From: Yamagishiella unicocca
Taxonomy: Eukaryota; Chlorophyta; Chlorophyceae; Chlamydomonadales; Volvocaceae
Direction of reading: 5' to 3'
NCBI GenBank assembly: GCA_003116995.1
Contig: BDSL01000043.1
Coordinates: 124,001 to 188,000 of the forward strand
DNA: 64,000 nt
Both the position numbers and the translations under genes were made by a program. Below are positions 1-11,900 of the stretch, in pieces. Each line of letters opens with the position of its first letter. Within the stretch, counting starts at the first letter, position 1. Under the pieces are notes generated by a model that did no database searches, was not told the DNA's origin, and saw only the letters and a list, made by a program, of their open reading frames with translations.

Positions 1-2398
1 CCAAGACGTCGCGCTTCACCGCCAAGGTGGTTGGGGCCCTGGCTGACGGTTGGGTTTGGCGACGGATAGCGCTCCCGCCTCGCGCTAGGGGAGGGGGCAG
101 GGATGTGGGGCGCTAATGCCCCGCCGCTGCTGGCAGCAAGAAGTGGTCGTTCCGGGACCCGACGCGGGTTCGAATCGCCTCCAGACTTTATATTTGTAGC
201 CGACACGTGGATGAAGGCGTTATTTGCTTGTCGGTGCAGGACAGCACGCGCTCCAACGTGTGGCTGCCGCGGCGGGCCTTCCTGGGGGCTCTGCACAGCG
301 GCCTGGCGGGGCACGAGCGGGAGGGCCGCGTACGACTGGTGCAGGGAGCCCAAGTCACCGCCGTACAACTGCCGAGCAGCAGCCATACACCGTCGCACGC
401 TGGGTCCATCGTCGTACACGCAGTTGACGCCGCGACTGGCCGGCAGATGTCCTTTGCGCCGCGGCTGCTGGTGGGTGCTGACGGCATGAGCAGCGAGGTG
501 CGCAAGTCGCTGGAGGAGTGGGCGCCATCTGCTGGTCTGCCCTCCGACCACTTCAGCCCCGTGGTGCTGGACTCGCCAGCTGCCGGCCTAAAGTTCAAGG
601 TGCTGCGGCTGCCCCCGAATCCGCCCTTCCGCGTGCCGCAAAGCAACGCCAGCAGCAGCGGCGAAAGCAGCGTCGCCGGTGCGCTCGCGAACACCCAGTT
701 CTGTGTGCTGGCTGGCGTCAAGGCACCTCGCAACCGGGCCATGAGGCTGGGGCTGCTGCCGGTGCGGGAACCTACAGCACCGCGCACTGCGAATGTGATC
801 GCGTCGGCCGACCACGACGTGTGGTCCATGACCCGCGGTTCGCAGCTTGGGGCATTCTTGCAGGTGAGCAGTGACAGCGGGATCATGCCTGTGAAATGGC
901 CGTACGCAGCACGTGCTGCGAAATGGCCATGCGTAGCACATGTTGCGGTATGGCCGTACGTAGCACGATGGCTCAACGCCGCGTAAGACGGCTTGACACT
1001 TCATAAACAGATTCTACTTCTACGTGCAAGATGTATGAGACTGCCGACCATGTGATGCCCCTGGCGATGCTTCGCCGGGCCGTGCAGGAGTCGTTTCCTC
1101 AGCTCGACATCTCCGCCTTGTTCACCGAGCAGCAGCTGGAGGCCTCAGCGGCCTCGCGCGGCGGCGTCTTCCCTCGCCCGCAGTACCTGCGCCACTTGAC
1201 GGCTGCCTTCCCGGCTCCGGAGGGCGGCCAGCCCACCGCCGGCGGCCAGCCCACCGCCGGCTGCTCCACTGCCCCTGCTGCCTGCGGAGTGGCGCTGGTG
1301 GGCGATGCGGTTCACTGCTTTCCTCCCGACCTGGGTCAGGGCGTCAACAGCGCCATGTCGGACGTGATGGGGCTGATGCAGGTGAGCCACCGATGCCACC
1401 ATGGCCGCCAGTCAACTTGCACGGCTGTTGCGCTGCCGTCGAGGAGTGGAGACAGGAGCGCACACAGCTGGTCTCCTTACTTGATCAGTGCATCAGTTGC
1501 CATGTGGGCTGAAGCTATCATCTATCTATCCTGACCAACATCAACACAGCCTGCGGCCGCTAGCTGGTCCGCCTTCGCCAACGCGTGCACCCAAACCTGT
1601 CAGTGCCTGCGCACACCCGTCCATCGCCACGCCGCTCCACCTCCTCTTCTTCGTCCCGACCCTGCGGTTGTGACGAATCCATGTGGACCTGTGTATCTAT
1701 CTCCGGCCCTGCGCAGGCACTGGACGAGGCGGGGCCGGGCGACGTGCCTCGGGCGCTGGAGCTGTACGAGGCCCGCCGGGCGCCTGAGGCGGCTGCACTC
1801 GCGCAGCTCATGACCTTCGCGGCCCCCTTCCAGGTGCGGCGCGAGGGCGGCGACGTGTAATAGTAATGTTCGCCGCCCCCATGCATGCAGCTCCCAACAG
1901 CCTGACCCACATCCTCGCCACCGCACACCCCCTACCACACACCCCTCCCGCCCGCAGTACAACCAGGACAACCTGGGTCGGACACTGTGGGGCGCCAACA
2001 TCATGCTGCGGACGCTGCTGTCGAAGCTGGCGCCCTGGGCCTTCGCGCCGCAGGCGTTCGTGCTGGTGCAGCAGTCGGAGCTCAGCTACGCGCAGGTAGG
2101 CGCGCGCGCTGTCGTGGGCTCGCGGGATCGGGGCTGGTTTGTATCAGGTTTGTGGGAGCGTATTCGTACTGCTTGATCACACCCGCCACCTGCGGGTCTC
2201 GTGCTGGCTCACAGTGCGGGGTCACATGCCCCCAGCAACTTCCCTGTTATGACATGCCTCCTGCGAACCATGCGGCGCGCGCAGATTCTGGAACGCGTGC
2301 ACGCCACCACCACGAGGATATGGGCGCTGGCGGCCGCGCTGGCGGCTGTGGCGCTGGCCTTCGCGCTGAAGGCGGCGGCGGCCGCAGCTGGCGCGTAG
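1..2398 (+). CDS. KMO-like FAD-dependent monooxygenase, copy 1 (5' end outside window)
   Basis: Likely a membrane-anchored aromatic hydroxylase of the kynurenine 3-monooxygenase type, using FAD and NAD(P)H; the substrate cannot be told. Exons by splice sites and by comparison with the downstream paralogue: 1-26 (partial), 240-863, 1031-1381, 1717-1833, 1958-2095 and 2285-2398; reading phase is kept throughout. The 240-863 exon carries the GADGMSSEVR motif (FAD/NADPH-binding DG motif), and the 1031-1381 exon carries LVGDAVHCFPPDLGQGVN (GD motif contacting the FAD ribityl chain). The last exon encodes an Ala/Leu-rich hydrophobic helix, like the C-terminal anchor of KMO. The N-terminal GxGxxG dinucleotide site must lie before the window. 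The exon at 1031 has a duplicated GGQPTA unit compared with copy 2. The donor after base 26 is the weak GTGGTT. Family assignment is firm; the exact reaction is inference. Confidence 0.85.
893..975 (+). repeat. Tandem repeat inside an intron of monooxygenase copy 1
   Basis: About three degenerate copies of a roughly 30-bp unit built on ATGGCCGTACGCAGCAC lie in the intron between the 240-863 and 1031-1381 exons. The matching intron of copy 2 has only one recognisable unit, near 6547-6590. Confidence 0.75.
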
Positions 2399-4508
2399 GA
2401 GGGCCACTGCGTGAGGTCAGGGCTCCAGCCACACAGCAAAACACGCGCCAGCAGCTTACTCATGCCTTGTGCAAGCACGCCATGGGTGTGCGTTCGCAGG
2501 TATAGATCATGACGCATTGTGTTTGGATGCGCCTGAGGAAAGCTATCAGCTGGCCGAGGAGGCGCATTCCCTCCTCCGAGTCGGCTGCCCCACATCGGTA
2601 CATACGACGTTTTGTGACGTGGGTCAGCGGCGACAGGTGCTCTTGGCTGAGATTCATCGCTGCGAACGCCGTAATGCACACCAAGTAGAAATACTCTTGG
2701 CTAGCTTCAGTAGTCGCATCGTTTTCCGGCAGTGCACATAGCATACCGGCGCCGTGGTCATGTCGTGGAGGAGCGCTCGCGAGCGCGTCGCCACGCCCAT
2801 AGATCCTCTCATGATTTTTGCGGGCCCGGGCCGTTAAGCGCGTCTTCCTTTTCAGCAGTTGTTGCATGGCTATTTATTTGGTGCATAGATTCTAACTCAA
2901 ATTGATTCGCACGGCCGCTACGGCGGCGCCTGCGGACGCTCCTGCCGGAAACCCCAACGGACGATGCAGTGCCACCTTGACAGCTGATGCTGTCAGCAGT
3001 TGTCGCCTTCCGCAGAGCGTTGCAACGCATGTAATGCAGAACTCCAAAGCAAACTTGGGGGCGGGAAGGATGGGGTAGGAAGCGCATGTCGCTCCGCCCG
3101 CGTTTGGCGTCCTCCCTACTCCCTCCTCCCTCATCACCAGTTGTTAGCTGCTGGGCTGCTGCTGTCGGCCGAGCGAGGCGATGTCGCGGTTGCGCGAGAA
3201 GGACTGATGCTGCCTGGCATCGCCCCGCTGCCCACATGTCAGGTCTCGGGCGCGCTGTTTGACCGGCGCCAGCGGACACGCACGCTAGCCGCCATGTCCT
3301 TCTCCCATTGGGGGCTCTGTACCCAGGGAGATGCAGCGGTGCCTTTTCACGTCCGCCCCTCCGCCCTTCTAGACGCGCCAGGAGGTGGTAAAGCGCGTAG
3401 GCCAAGGCTCGGACACGGGCCGAGGCACAGCAGGAAGGCCGATACGGACGCCGGAAGTCGCGTAATCCCCGCTCTTCTGCCCGTTAAGGCTCGTGTCGGG
3501 CGTACCGGTACACAGAATTGCAGGTAGTCGCGCCGTGGCTTCATCGGCCATTAAGCGCCCGCCACTGCATACGTCCGGCACCCCGGCCGCACGCAATCCT
3601 GGCGGTTGCAACCTCATCCATCCACACTCCTCCTCGCTCGTCCTCGCTCCTCCTCGCTCGTCCTCGCTCCTCCTCGCTCGCCCTCGCTCCTCCTCGCTCG
3701 TCCTCGCTCGTCCCGGAGCCCGGGGTCTCACAGCCGCCAAACGTATGCCCGCCTGACGTATGCCCGCCTGGCGTAGCCCTGGTGTCGGTTATACCCAGCA
3801 GATTGCAACCGGGGAAGGGTACGTCTCACGGGAACGCGAGAAAGGTCACTTTCCGGAGTTCAGGATGTGGATGTGGGTTGGTTTGGATGTGGGTTGGTTT
3901 GGATGTGGATGCGTTACCGTGAGGTCTCCGAAGATGCGTAGATGCGCGCCCGGTTGCGTCCTTCGGGTCGATACGCCCATTCGCTTGCTCGCTCGCTCGC
4001 TCGCTGGTCGCTGCCTGGTTCGTCCCTCAGTCTAATGCCAGCTAATGCTTGCTGCCATGGGCCACAACCGATGCCCACCAACGCCGCCGACGCGGCCCAC
4101 ACCGCCGGGCCGCTCCTGGACCACCAACACGCATGTACGGCGATTATTGGCGCTCGTCCGTCGTTCCGGGATAGCGGAGGCGGGGGAGCTGCGGACAGGG
4201 TGCTGCTACGTCGCCACCAGGAACTTGGATGCACAGCTGCACAGCTGCACACAATGCAACAAGTGAGACCCGCGCCTGCTGGCTCGCGTCCCGCGGGTCG
4301 TGTGCAGCGCTGCCAGCCTCGCGACCCGCGCTTCAGCCTGGTGGTCTGCGCTCGTCGGTCGCCCCTGCTCGTCCTCCGGCCCGTCGCCTCTATCCCTCTT
4401 ACCGGCGCTCGCAGCCGACTGCTGTCCCTCACACCTCGTAGGGCTCCGGACCCCAACGCATGCTCACGACCACCCGCGCCGATCAGCTCGCCCGGACTGG
4501 TCACTGGG
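2399..4508. other. Spacer between the two monooxygenase paralogues
   Basis: Holds the 3' UTR of copy 1 and the promoter/5' UTR of copy 2. A TGTAA motif near 3030 could be the polyadenylation signal of copy 1. Low-complexity tracts include a TCCTCGCTCC-type array (about 3630-3715), GGATGTGGGTTGGTTT repeats (about 3865-3912) and a GCTC run (about 3980-4010). Open frames exist on both strands around 2460-2870, but none has a recognisable domain or supporting splice sites, so no gene is called. Confidence 0.5.
3630..3715. repeat. TCCTCGCTC-type minisatellite
   Basis: Irregular tandem copies of TCCTCGCTCCTCCTCGCTCG (about 20 bp) in the spacer upstream of monooxygenase copy 2. It is open in several frames because the unit lacks stop codons, which makes spurious Ser/Arg-rich ORFs. 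Confidence 0.8.
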
Positions 4509-7500
4509 ATGACCATGACCACACATCCAGCAACGCCTGCTAAACTCCTCCCAGCAGCTATGGCTGCGGCCTCGGTGTCAAATGCTGCTGACGCTACTAG
4601 CAGTAGCACGCAAGCCGACGATGCGCCGGAGGCTTGCGATGCGCTGATCGTGGGGGCTGGGCCTGCTGGCTTGGGCGCCGCGCTCTTGTTGGCGCAGCGG
4701 AAGGGCTGGGAACGGATCCTGCTCCTGGAACGACGCGCCTCCATTGGTGGGTGCGGTGTGGGTGCGGTGTGCGGCGTGCGCGTGCACAGCCGCTGCCACA
4801 GCCACTGCCACGGCGGCTCCGCGCTGGCTGCCGCGAGGCCGCAGATGGGAGCGAGCGCCCCTCGCCACAACAGATGCACACCAGTGCCCACGCCCACGAC
4901 GCCACCAGCTCCTTCTGCGCCACGCGCCCCTACAGCGGCCTCTCAGCCCGCAGCCTGCTGAGCGAGGCCGGCTGTTATCTGAGGTCGCGCCCGCTGCTCG
5001 CTCACCCCTCACCTCCCTGCTCCGGCCCGAACCGCACCCGCTGCTCGCTCACCCCTACAGCGGCCTCTCAGCCTCCGGCCCGGACCGCACCCTCTGCTCG
5101 CTCCCCACCCGCCGCCCCACAGAGTTGGAGGAGCCGGACAGGTCGTACATGTACATGATTGATGGCCGCGGCCGCGCGCTCACCGATGCGGCGGGCGTCA
5201 CCGCCGCCGTGGAGGCCGCCGCTGTGTCCACGAGGTCGCTTGCTATCAAGCAAGTGAGCCCCGACGGCACCGCCAAGACGACCGGCTTTAACGCAAAGGT
5301 AATGGGGGCCCTGGCTGACGGTTGGGTTTGGCGACGGACAGCGTAGCGCTCCCGCCTCGCGCTAGGGGAGGGGGCAGGGATGTGGGGCGCTAATGGCTCG
5401 CCGCTGCTGGCAGCAAGAGGTGTTTGCGCCGGGGGACGACGCGCTTCGACGCGAAGGTAGTGGGCCTGCGATGCCTTCTCTGTGAAGCTGGGCGGGCCGG
5501 ATCGACGCAGCCCGGGTGCTTGCTGGACTCGGGGCGGTGAGGGAGAACGGGCGGACCGGAGAAGGAGGAGAGGCGTTAGTTACGGAGGACGGTGGGAGGT
5601 GTGTTTCCAGTGCGGCGGTACGTAGCGTCGTAAGCCGTACTGTACCAAGCCCTATGCCGCTTGTGAATGCACCGTATCGAGGGACGGCATCCGCTGTTTA
5701 GCTGGGGGGCCCGCCAGCTGCCCGGACAGCACCGCTGGAGTGACGGACGTGGAGTTGTGGTAACTGTTACAGTGGGCCCCAGACCATATGGAAGAGCCAT
5801 CGGGCGCACCGCCTGGCACTGAAAGAGACGTGGAGTGATGGCTGCGCATGTGAGCAGGAGGCCCCGATGGATGTACGGCTGCCGTTGTGGTGCAGGACAG
5901 CACGCGCTCCAACGTGTGGCTGCCGCGGCGGGCCTTCCTGGGGGCTCTGCACAGCGGCCTGGCGGGGCACGAGCGGGAGGGCCGCGTGCGACTGGTGCAG
6001 GGAGCCCAAGTCACCGCCGTACAACTGCCGAGCAGCAGCCGTACGCCGTCGCACGCTGGGTCCATCGTCGTACACGCAGTGGACGCTGCGACTGGCCGGC
6101 AGATGTCCTTCACGCCGCGGCTGCTGGTGGGTGCTGACGGCATGAGCAGCGAGGTGCGCAAGTCGCTGGAGGAGTGGGCGCCATCTGCTGGTCTGCCCTC
6201 GGACCACTTCAGCCCCGTGGTGCTGGACTCGCCAGCTGCCGGCCTGAAGTACAAGGTGCTGCGGCTGCCACCGAATCCGCCTTTCCGCGTGCCGCAAAGC
6301 AACGCCAGCAGCAGCGGCGAAAGCAGCGCCGCCGGTGCGCTCGCGAACACCCAGTTCTGTGTGCTGGCTGGCGTCAAGGCACCTCGCAACCGGGCCATGA
6401 GGCTGGGGCTGCTGCCCATGCGAGATCAAACAGCACCGCGCACTGCGAATGTGATCGTGTCGGCCGACCACGTCGTATGGTCCATGACCCGCGGGTCGCA
6501 GCTTGGGGCATTCTTGCAGGTAAGCAGGGGCAGCGGGGTCGTGGTACGGTATGGCCGTACGTAGCACAATGGCTTCACGCTGCGTAACATGGCCTGGCAC
6601 TACTTTACAGTCGTTACGACTACGTAACATGTTAGGGTTCTTACATTTGCTATAGTTGTTACAGTTGTCACAGTTATTACAGTTGTTACAGTTACAAAGA
6701 TGTGGGAGACTGCCGACCCTGTGTTGCCCCTGGCGATGCTTCGCCGGGCCGTGCAGGAGTCGTTTCCTCAGCTCGACATCTCCGCCTTGTTCACCGAGCA
6801 GCAGCTGGAGGCCTCAGCGGCCTCGCGCGGCGGCGTCTTCCCTCGCCCGCAGTACCTGCGCCACTTGACGGCTGCCTTCCCGGCTCCGGAGGGCGGCCAG
6901 CCCACCGCCGGCGGCGCTGGTGGTGGCTGCTCCGCTGCCCCTGCTGCCTGCGGAGTGGCGCTGGTGGGCGATGCGGTTCACTGCTTTCCTCCCGACCTGG
7001 GTCAGGGCGTCAACAGCGCCATGTCGGACGTGATGGGGCTGATGCAGGTGCGTGGAAGGCGGCTGTGTGGCATTCCCATATAATAACCAAAACCAGAAGG
7101 GTAGGTGTGGCCGCCAGAGCTCGCGGCGCCAGCATTCCGAAGTCGGTAGTCGATACAGGTGGGACCAGAGGGAAAGCCATCGAGCGCATCGGGCCTCAAG
7201 CGTCAGATTCCGGCGCCGTACCAACTTGCCGTGTCGTCGTCGTGAGATTGTAGGCGGCCGTAGCGTTGTGTTTGGCAACATGCCGCTCGGCTTAACACGG
7301 TGGCCGTTGGCAATGGTTGGTGACATTCACCCGTTCTCACTTGCCCGTCCTCTTTCTTCGTCATGAGCCCACTGTTGTGCCCGACCCTACCCGGTGTGTT
7401 CGTCCCAACCTGCCCACCCGCGTCCCTGCGCAGGCACTGGACGAGGCGGGGCCGGGCGACGTGCCTCGGGCGCTGGAGCTGTACGAGGCCCGCCGGGCGC

Positions 7501-8107
7501 CTGAGGCGGCTGCACTCGCGCAGCTCATGACCTTCGCGGCCCCCTTCCAGGTGCGGCGCGAGGGCGGCGACGTGTAATAGTAATGTTCGCCCCCGCGCAT
7601 GCAGCTCCTAACAGCCTGGCCCGCATCCTCGCCACCGCACACCCCCTACCACACACCCCTCCCGCCCGCAGTACAACCAGGACAACCTGGGTCGGACACT
7701 GTGGGGCGCCAACATCATGCTGCGGACGCTGCTGTCGAAGCTGGCGCCCTGGGCCTTCGCGCCGCAGGCGTTCGTGCTGGTGCAGCAGTCGGAGCTCAGC
7801 TACGCGCAGGTAGGCGCGTGCGTGCGCTGTCGTGGGCTCGCGGGATCGGGGCTGGTTTGTGTCAGGTTTGTGGGAGCGTATTCGTACCACCTGATCACAC
7901 CTGCCACCTGCGGGTCTCGTGCTGATGAGTGCGGGGTCACATGCCGCCGGCAACTTCCCTATTATGACATGCCTCTTGCCGACTCTGTGGCGCGCGCAGA
8001 TTCTGGAACGCGTGCACGCCACCACGGCGAGGATATGGGCGCTGGCGGCAGCGCTGGCGGCTGTGGCACTGGCCTTCGCGCTGAAGGCGGCGGCTGTTGT
8101 TGTGTAG
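4509..8107 (+). CDS. KMO-like FAD-dependent monooxygenase, copy 2 (complete)
   Basis: Tandem paralogue of the gene at 1-2398, predicted 582 aa. Exons: 4509-4746, 5123-5298, 5896-6519, 6700-7047, 7434-7550, 7672-7809 and 8000-8107; phases join exactly. Residues 49-54 are GAGPAG, the Rossmann dinucleotide-binding loop. MYMIDGRG follows in exon 2, GADG lies near 217-220, and VGDAVHCFPPDLGQGVN near 435-451. The last exon is a single hydrophobic anchor. These are the three hallmarks of class A flavin monooxygenases, and the C-terminal anchor resembles KMO. The ATG at 4509 was chosen as the first Met after the long uninterrupted frame enters protein-like sequence; 4518 or 4560 are alternatives, and the Ala/Ser-rich first 40 residues could be a targeting peptide. 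A TGTAA signal follows at 8205. Confidence 0.88.
6655..6697 (+). repeat. GTTACA-type short repeat next to a 3' splice site
   Basis: Repeats of (A)GTTACA/GTTGTTACA run up to the acceptor at 6699. Copy 1 lacks them at the same place, so the repeat arose after duplication or was lost there. Confidence 0.6.
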
Positions 8108-8204
8108 AGAAGCACGGCGGCCTTGAGTATCTGCCGATGCTATACGGATACGAGTAAGGTAGTCAGTTCACTCCATCATTACACGACACTACGGTTCGAG
8201 CTGG

Positions 8205-8209
8205 TGTAA
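8205..8209 (+). promoter_or_regulatory. Polyadenylation motif TGTAA
   Basis: The volvocine-type poly(A) signal, 98 bp after the stop of monooxygenase copy 2. Confidence 0.55.
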
Positions 8210-8478
8210 TGGTGAGGTAGAGGCATCACGTCCTGTGTGCCCTTGGCCCGGCTTGCATTTACGAGGTCAATTAATAGAGGATGCAACTGTTATGAACTAA
8301 GCGTTAACAGGTAACTATTTCACAATGGTTGGGGTAACGGTGATGGCCGTAAAACACCGAGACAATACGATTTTCCGTTAGCAACAGCCGTTAGTAACTC
8401 ATGCCATCTGTGGTGGAGTTCATGCTGTTATTTAAGGTATTTCCGACGGCTTTGAGTGCATTTTCAATTAAATGCTTT

Positions 8479-8483
8479 TTACA
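8479..8483 (-). promoter_or_regulatory. Polyadenylation motif TGTAA (minus strand)
   Basis: TGTAA read on the minus strand, about 460 bp downstream of the stop codon at 8947. Confidence 0.45.
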
Positions 8484-8946
8484 TCGAAAAGTTGTACTGT
8501 TTGGCTGCGAAGGTAAAATACCTCGCGAGCTGCCAGGAAGACGAGCCGCCATGGCGGGTGAAATAATGCAGCAGAGCACTCGACGCTGTACAAGAACCAC
8601 AACTCTGCAAGATATCTAAGAAGTACCATCAAGCACGGAGAAGAGCAGCTGTCACCACGTTTGCCCAGAACACAATTGTCCGACAGCAAATTACGGCACG
8701 AAACACCATGAGACGTTTGTCAGGCACCTTTGTCCGATACAATACCGTAAACTTGACCCATGCTGGATGGTACCTATTCTCGGACCACTACAGGGCCCGC
8801 TGCACGCCCTGCTATTAACAACTGCCAACGACTATTGCCATCTTCTGCGCATGGACGGGTGCAGCCCTGATTGATCCTAACGGGGGTAAAATGATACCGT
8901 TTGGCCGGTCACATACATGCTAATATCGAGCTCTTATGGAAAGAAG

Positions 8947-11900
8947 TTACGCGCGGAAGCAGCCAAACAAGCCGAACCCGCTCGGCCGCCTTGCCTTACC
9001 GCCGCCCGACGCTTTGTCGAAACCTCGAGACTCAGCGGGCGGCGCCTTCTGCACGTTGCTGCTGCTAGTCGAAACTGTGACCGGCTCCAGCACATTTGCC
9101 GAGGCTTTGGGCTCCCGTACCGGAGCCGTGGCAGCCGACACCTCGCTTTTGGCCACGTGCTGCACCACGGTAGGGACAGGCACAGCCTCCTTGCATGCGG
9201 CCAGCTCGTCCGCTGCACTGGCCGGCTCCTCCGCCTTGTGGTTTGCTACCGCAGCACCCTGGAGCCCCTCGACGCCGGCGGTATTCGCAGGGGGGGTCAC
9301 TGCCTGCACCTCGTTGTTCACATCTGCAGGCCCGGGGACCGGGGCTGCTGCCACGGCTCCCTCCTGCGCAGCGGCATCGGAAGCCGTCTGCGAGGCCTCC
9401 TGCACATCCTGATTGACGGCCTGCGCCTCCTGCGCCGTTGGAAGGCCCTGCGCATCGCTGTTTGTAGCTGTTGCCTTCGGCAGCTCCTGCACCTCGGCGT
9501 CTGTCGATGCGGCGAGCGACGGCTCCTGCGCATCGACACTGGCGATCGCTGCAACCGGCCTCTCCTGCACCTCACGGTTGGCGGGTGGAGGTGCGGCCAC
9601 CTGGGGAATGACACCGGCCGCTTCTGGCTGTTCATGGTGGGTGACCGGCGGCTTTGCCACGTCCTGCACCTCGCTGATGCCTGCCGCTGCGGCAGCCAGC
9701 TCCTGCGTGTTGGAAGCAACTTCGGCCAGCTGCTCCTGCACCTCGGCAAGAAGGGCGGTCGCAGCCAGCGGCTCTTGCACCTCGGTGTGGGCTCCAGCTG
9801 CAGCCAGCGGCTCCTGAATGTGGGCAGTCGTGTCTGCCAGCATGCTGGGGATCAGGGTTTGTTGTCCAGCCATGGGGCCCGACACGAGGCTTTCCTGCTC
9901 CTTCGACAGCCCGGCGGAGGCCAAGGGACCAAGAGGCTCCGTTTCGGTGTGCTTCAACGGTGCCTCCTCGCTGTCCTTTCCGTGCACCAATGGCAACTTG
10001 GCGTTTGGCAGGATCTGCAGGAACGTGGTACGAAGGCACGGGGAGCCAATGCTGACAAACAGGAAAGATGGATGCTCAGGGAATGCGGAGCCGTTAGCGA
10101 ACGACAGGTACACCAACGCATGTGAAGTAAATTCTGGGCCTGCTCTAGTTAAGGTATGCTGTATCAATAGTGACTCAGGGGCGCATACCTCGTCGTCTGC
10201 CTTGCGCTTGCGCCCTGCAGCCTCGGTGGACGTGGCCGGGTCGCAAACGGCGCTTTTGGAGGCGGATGAACGCGGCTTGCTTGCGGAGCTCTTGGCTGCG
10301 GACAAAGACCAGTTCGGGACATAGTAACTATCTATACCGAGCCAGATGGAACCGGATAATACAATTGCTAGGGTTGAGGCCGTCAATAGCAGATGCCAAC
10401 AGCCGGTGCGCTGCGATATTGGCTTGTAACATCAACCGGCGTTGGCCTAGGACATGCACAAGCCGCATCATGCAGACACCCTAACCGTTCCCTTTGAGGG
10501 CAAGTAGCCAAATCTCATTTCGATTACAATGGAGGCGCGCGCCGTTACCCCTAGCCCCTACCCACCTTTGACCTGCTCCTGACCAAACACGAACATCAAG
10601 GGGGTTGGCGGGCAAGCGGTCTTCGCTGTAAAAAATAAGAATGGGAGGGTGAGCATTTGATACGGTTGAGCCACGGAAATTTTTCAACAAAAAGTATAGG
10701 CGTCGAACGTCAATTATGGCGCATAGCATGCTAGCGTCGTCGGCCAGCTCGGGGATAACAGCACGTGCACGGGCCAGGCATGACCCGACTTAGACTGAGC
10801 TCACCTGTTGCAGCTGGTGCCCCCTCCGCCTTGCAGGCTTGGCCGTGTGCAGTCGGCTCCGCAGCACAGGGTGACGTGTCCTGCTTCCCACAGTTGGCGT
10901 CTGCTACCCCAACCAAGCCCGCACCCGCAAGCGCAACCTCCGTCTTCGCGACACTCGGTTGCACGTCAACGGCTGCGACCTCTACGGGCGGAACGGATAT
11001 CGCGTCCGCAGTCACCTCGCCAGGCGATGGACGCTGGTCTGGCATCTTGAAGCCGACCGACGAGGCCATTACTGAAGGAGGGCCAACCGAGGTGTGCGCC
11101 GAATCGACAGACATAATGCTCATCACCGTTGAGTCCCGGTAGTTGGGAGCCATCTTTTTCACCAGCCGCGCCACCGTTCCGTACGCTTTCTTGCTGACAG
11201 TTCGCGGCGACGCAGTCGCAGTGCACGTGGCAGCCACTGCCTCCGGGTCGGTGGTGGCGGCAGCAGGCGCAGCCGGGAGGGCCGGTTCCACTGGAGCCTC
11301 TGCCGTCGTAGTGCACTCTGCACTCGAAGCGGATGCAGCCTTGTTCGTAAGGGGCGAATCGCATTGCTCGAGCGTGGGCATTGGCAGACCGCTGCAGTCC
11401 GCATCCACGCTGAGGACGGGGACAAGAAGGCTTTCCTGCATTGCTCCGTCTGGGCCATCAGCTAGACACCCGTCAGCCGCCTCCTGAGTTTGGGCGTCGG
11501 CCTCTGCGTCGACAAGTGGCTTGCTCACACCGCTTGTCGTGGCATCGCTGGCAAGACCCACAAGCAGAGCTAGCGCCGCCACGCCGGGAGGCTGCTGCTT
11601 GTCATCAGGTGACTGCTCCTGACTGTTGTTGCCGGACCTGGCTAGGTTGCGCGTGGGCGTTGTCACCTGGCTGTCGCTAACCGTGGTGTCGCCGATGGCA
11701 ATGTCAACTGCCGCTGATGCAGCTGCCGCCGACACCTGGTCGCGTTGTGGCGTTTGCAGCTCAGCCGTGATGAACGCCGTGTCACGTGGGCTGAGCTTTG
11801 GCATGGAAGCCTCAGCTGCGCCACCCGAAGAGGCCCGCAGAACGTTGCGGAAAATGTCGGTGGACAGGCGGTGCGCAGCAACAGCGGCCTCGTCGGCGAC

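Larger units (their letters stand above)
8108..8946. other. Convergent 3' spacer (monooxygenase copy 2 / long minus-strand gene)
   Basis: The 3' UTRs of two convergent genes. TGTAA on the plus strand at 8205-8209 serves copy 2, and TTACA at 8479-8483 (TGTAA on the minus strand) suits the gene ending at 8947. It is more AT-rich than its neighbours, and no coding signal is seen. Confidence 0.6.

Noticed and set aside
188..976. Long minus-strand ORF opposite the monooxygenase exon, and its twin at 5652-6419
   Set aside because: Antisense shadow of a GC-rich exon; flavin motifs and splicing lie on the plus strand.
2460..2867. Open frames on both strands in the spacer after monooxygenase copy 1
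   Set aside because: Protein-like on the minus strand in parts, but no known domain, no splice sites, and it overlaps the probable 3' UTR.
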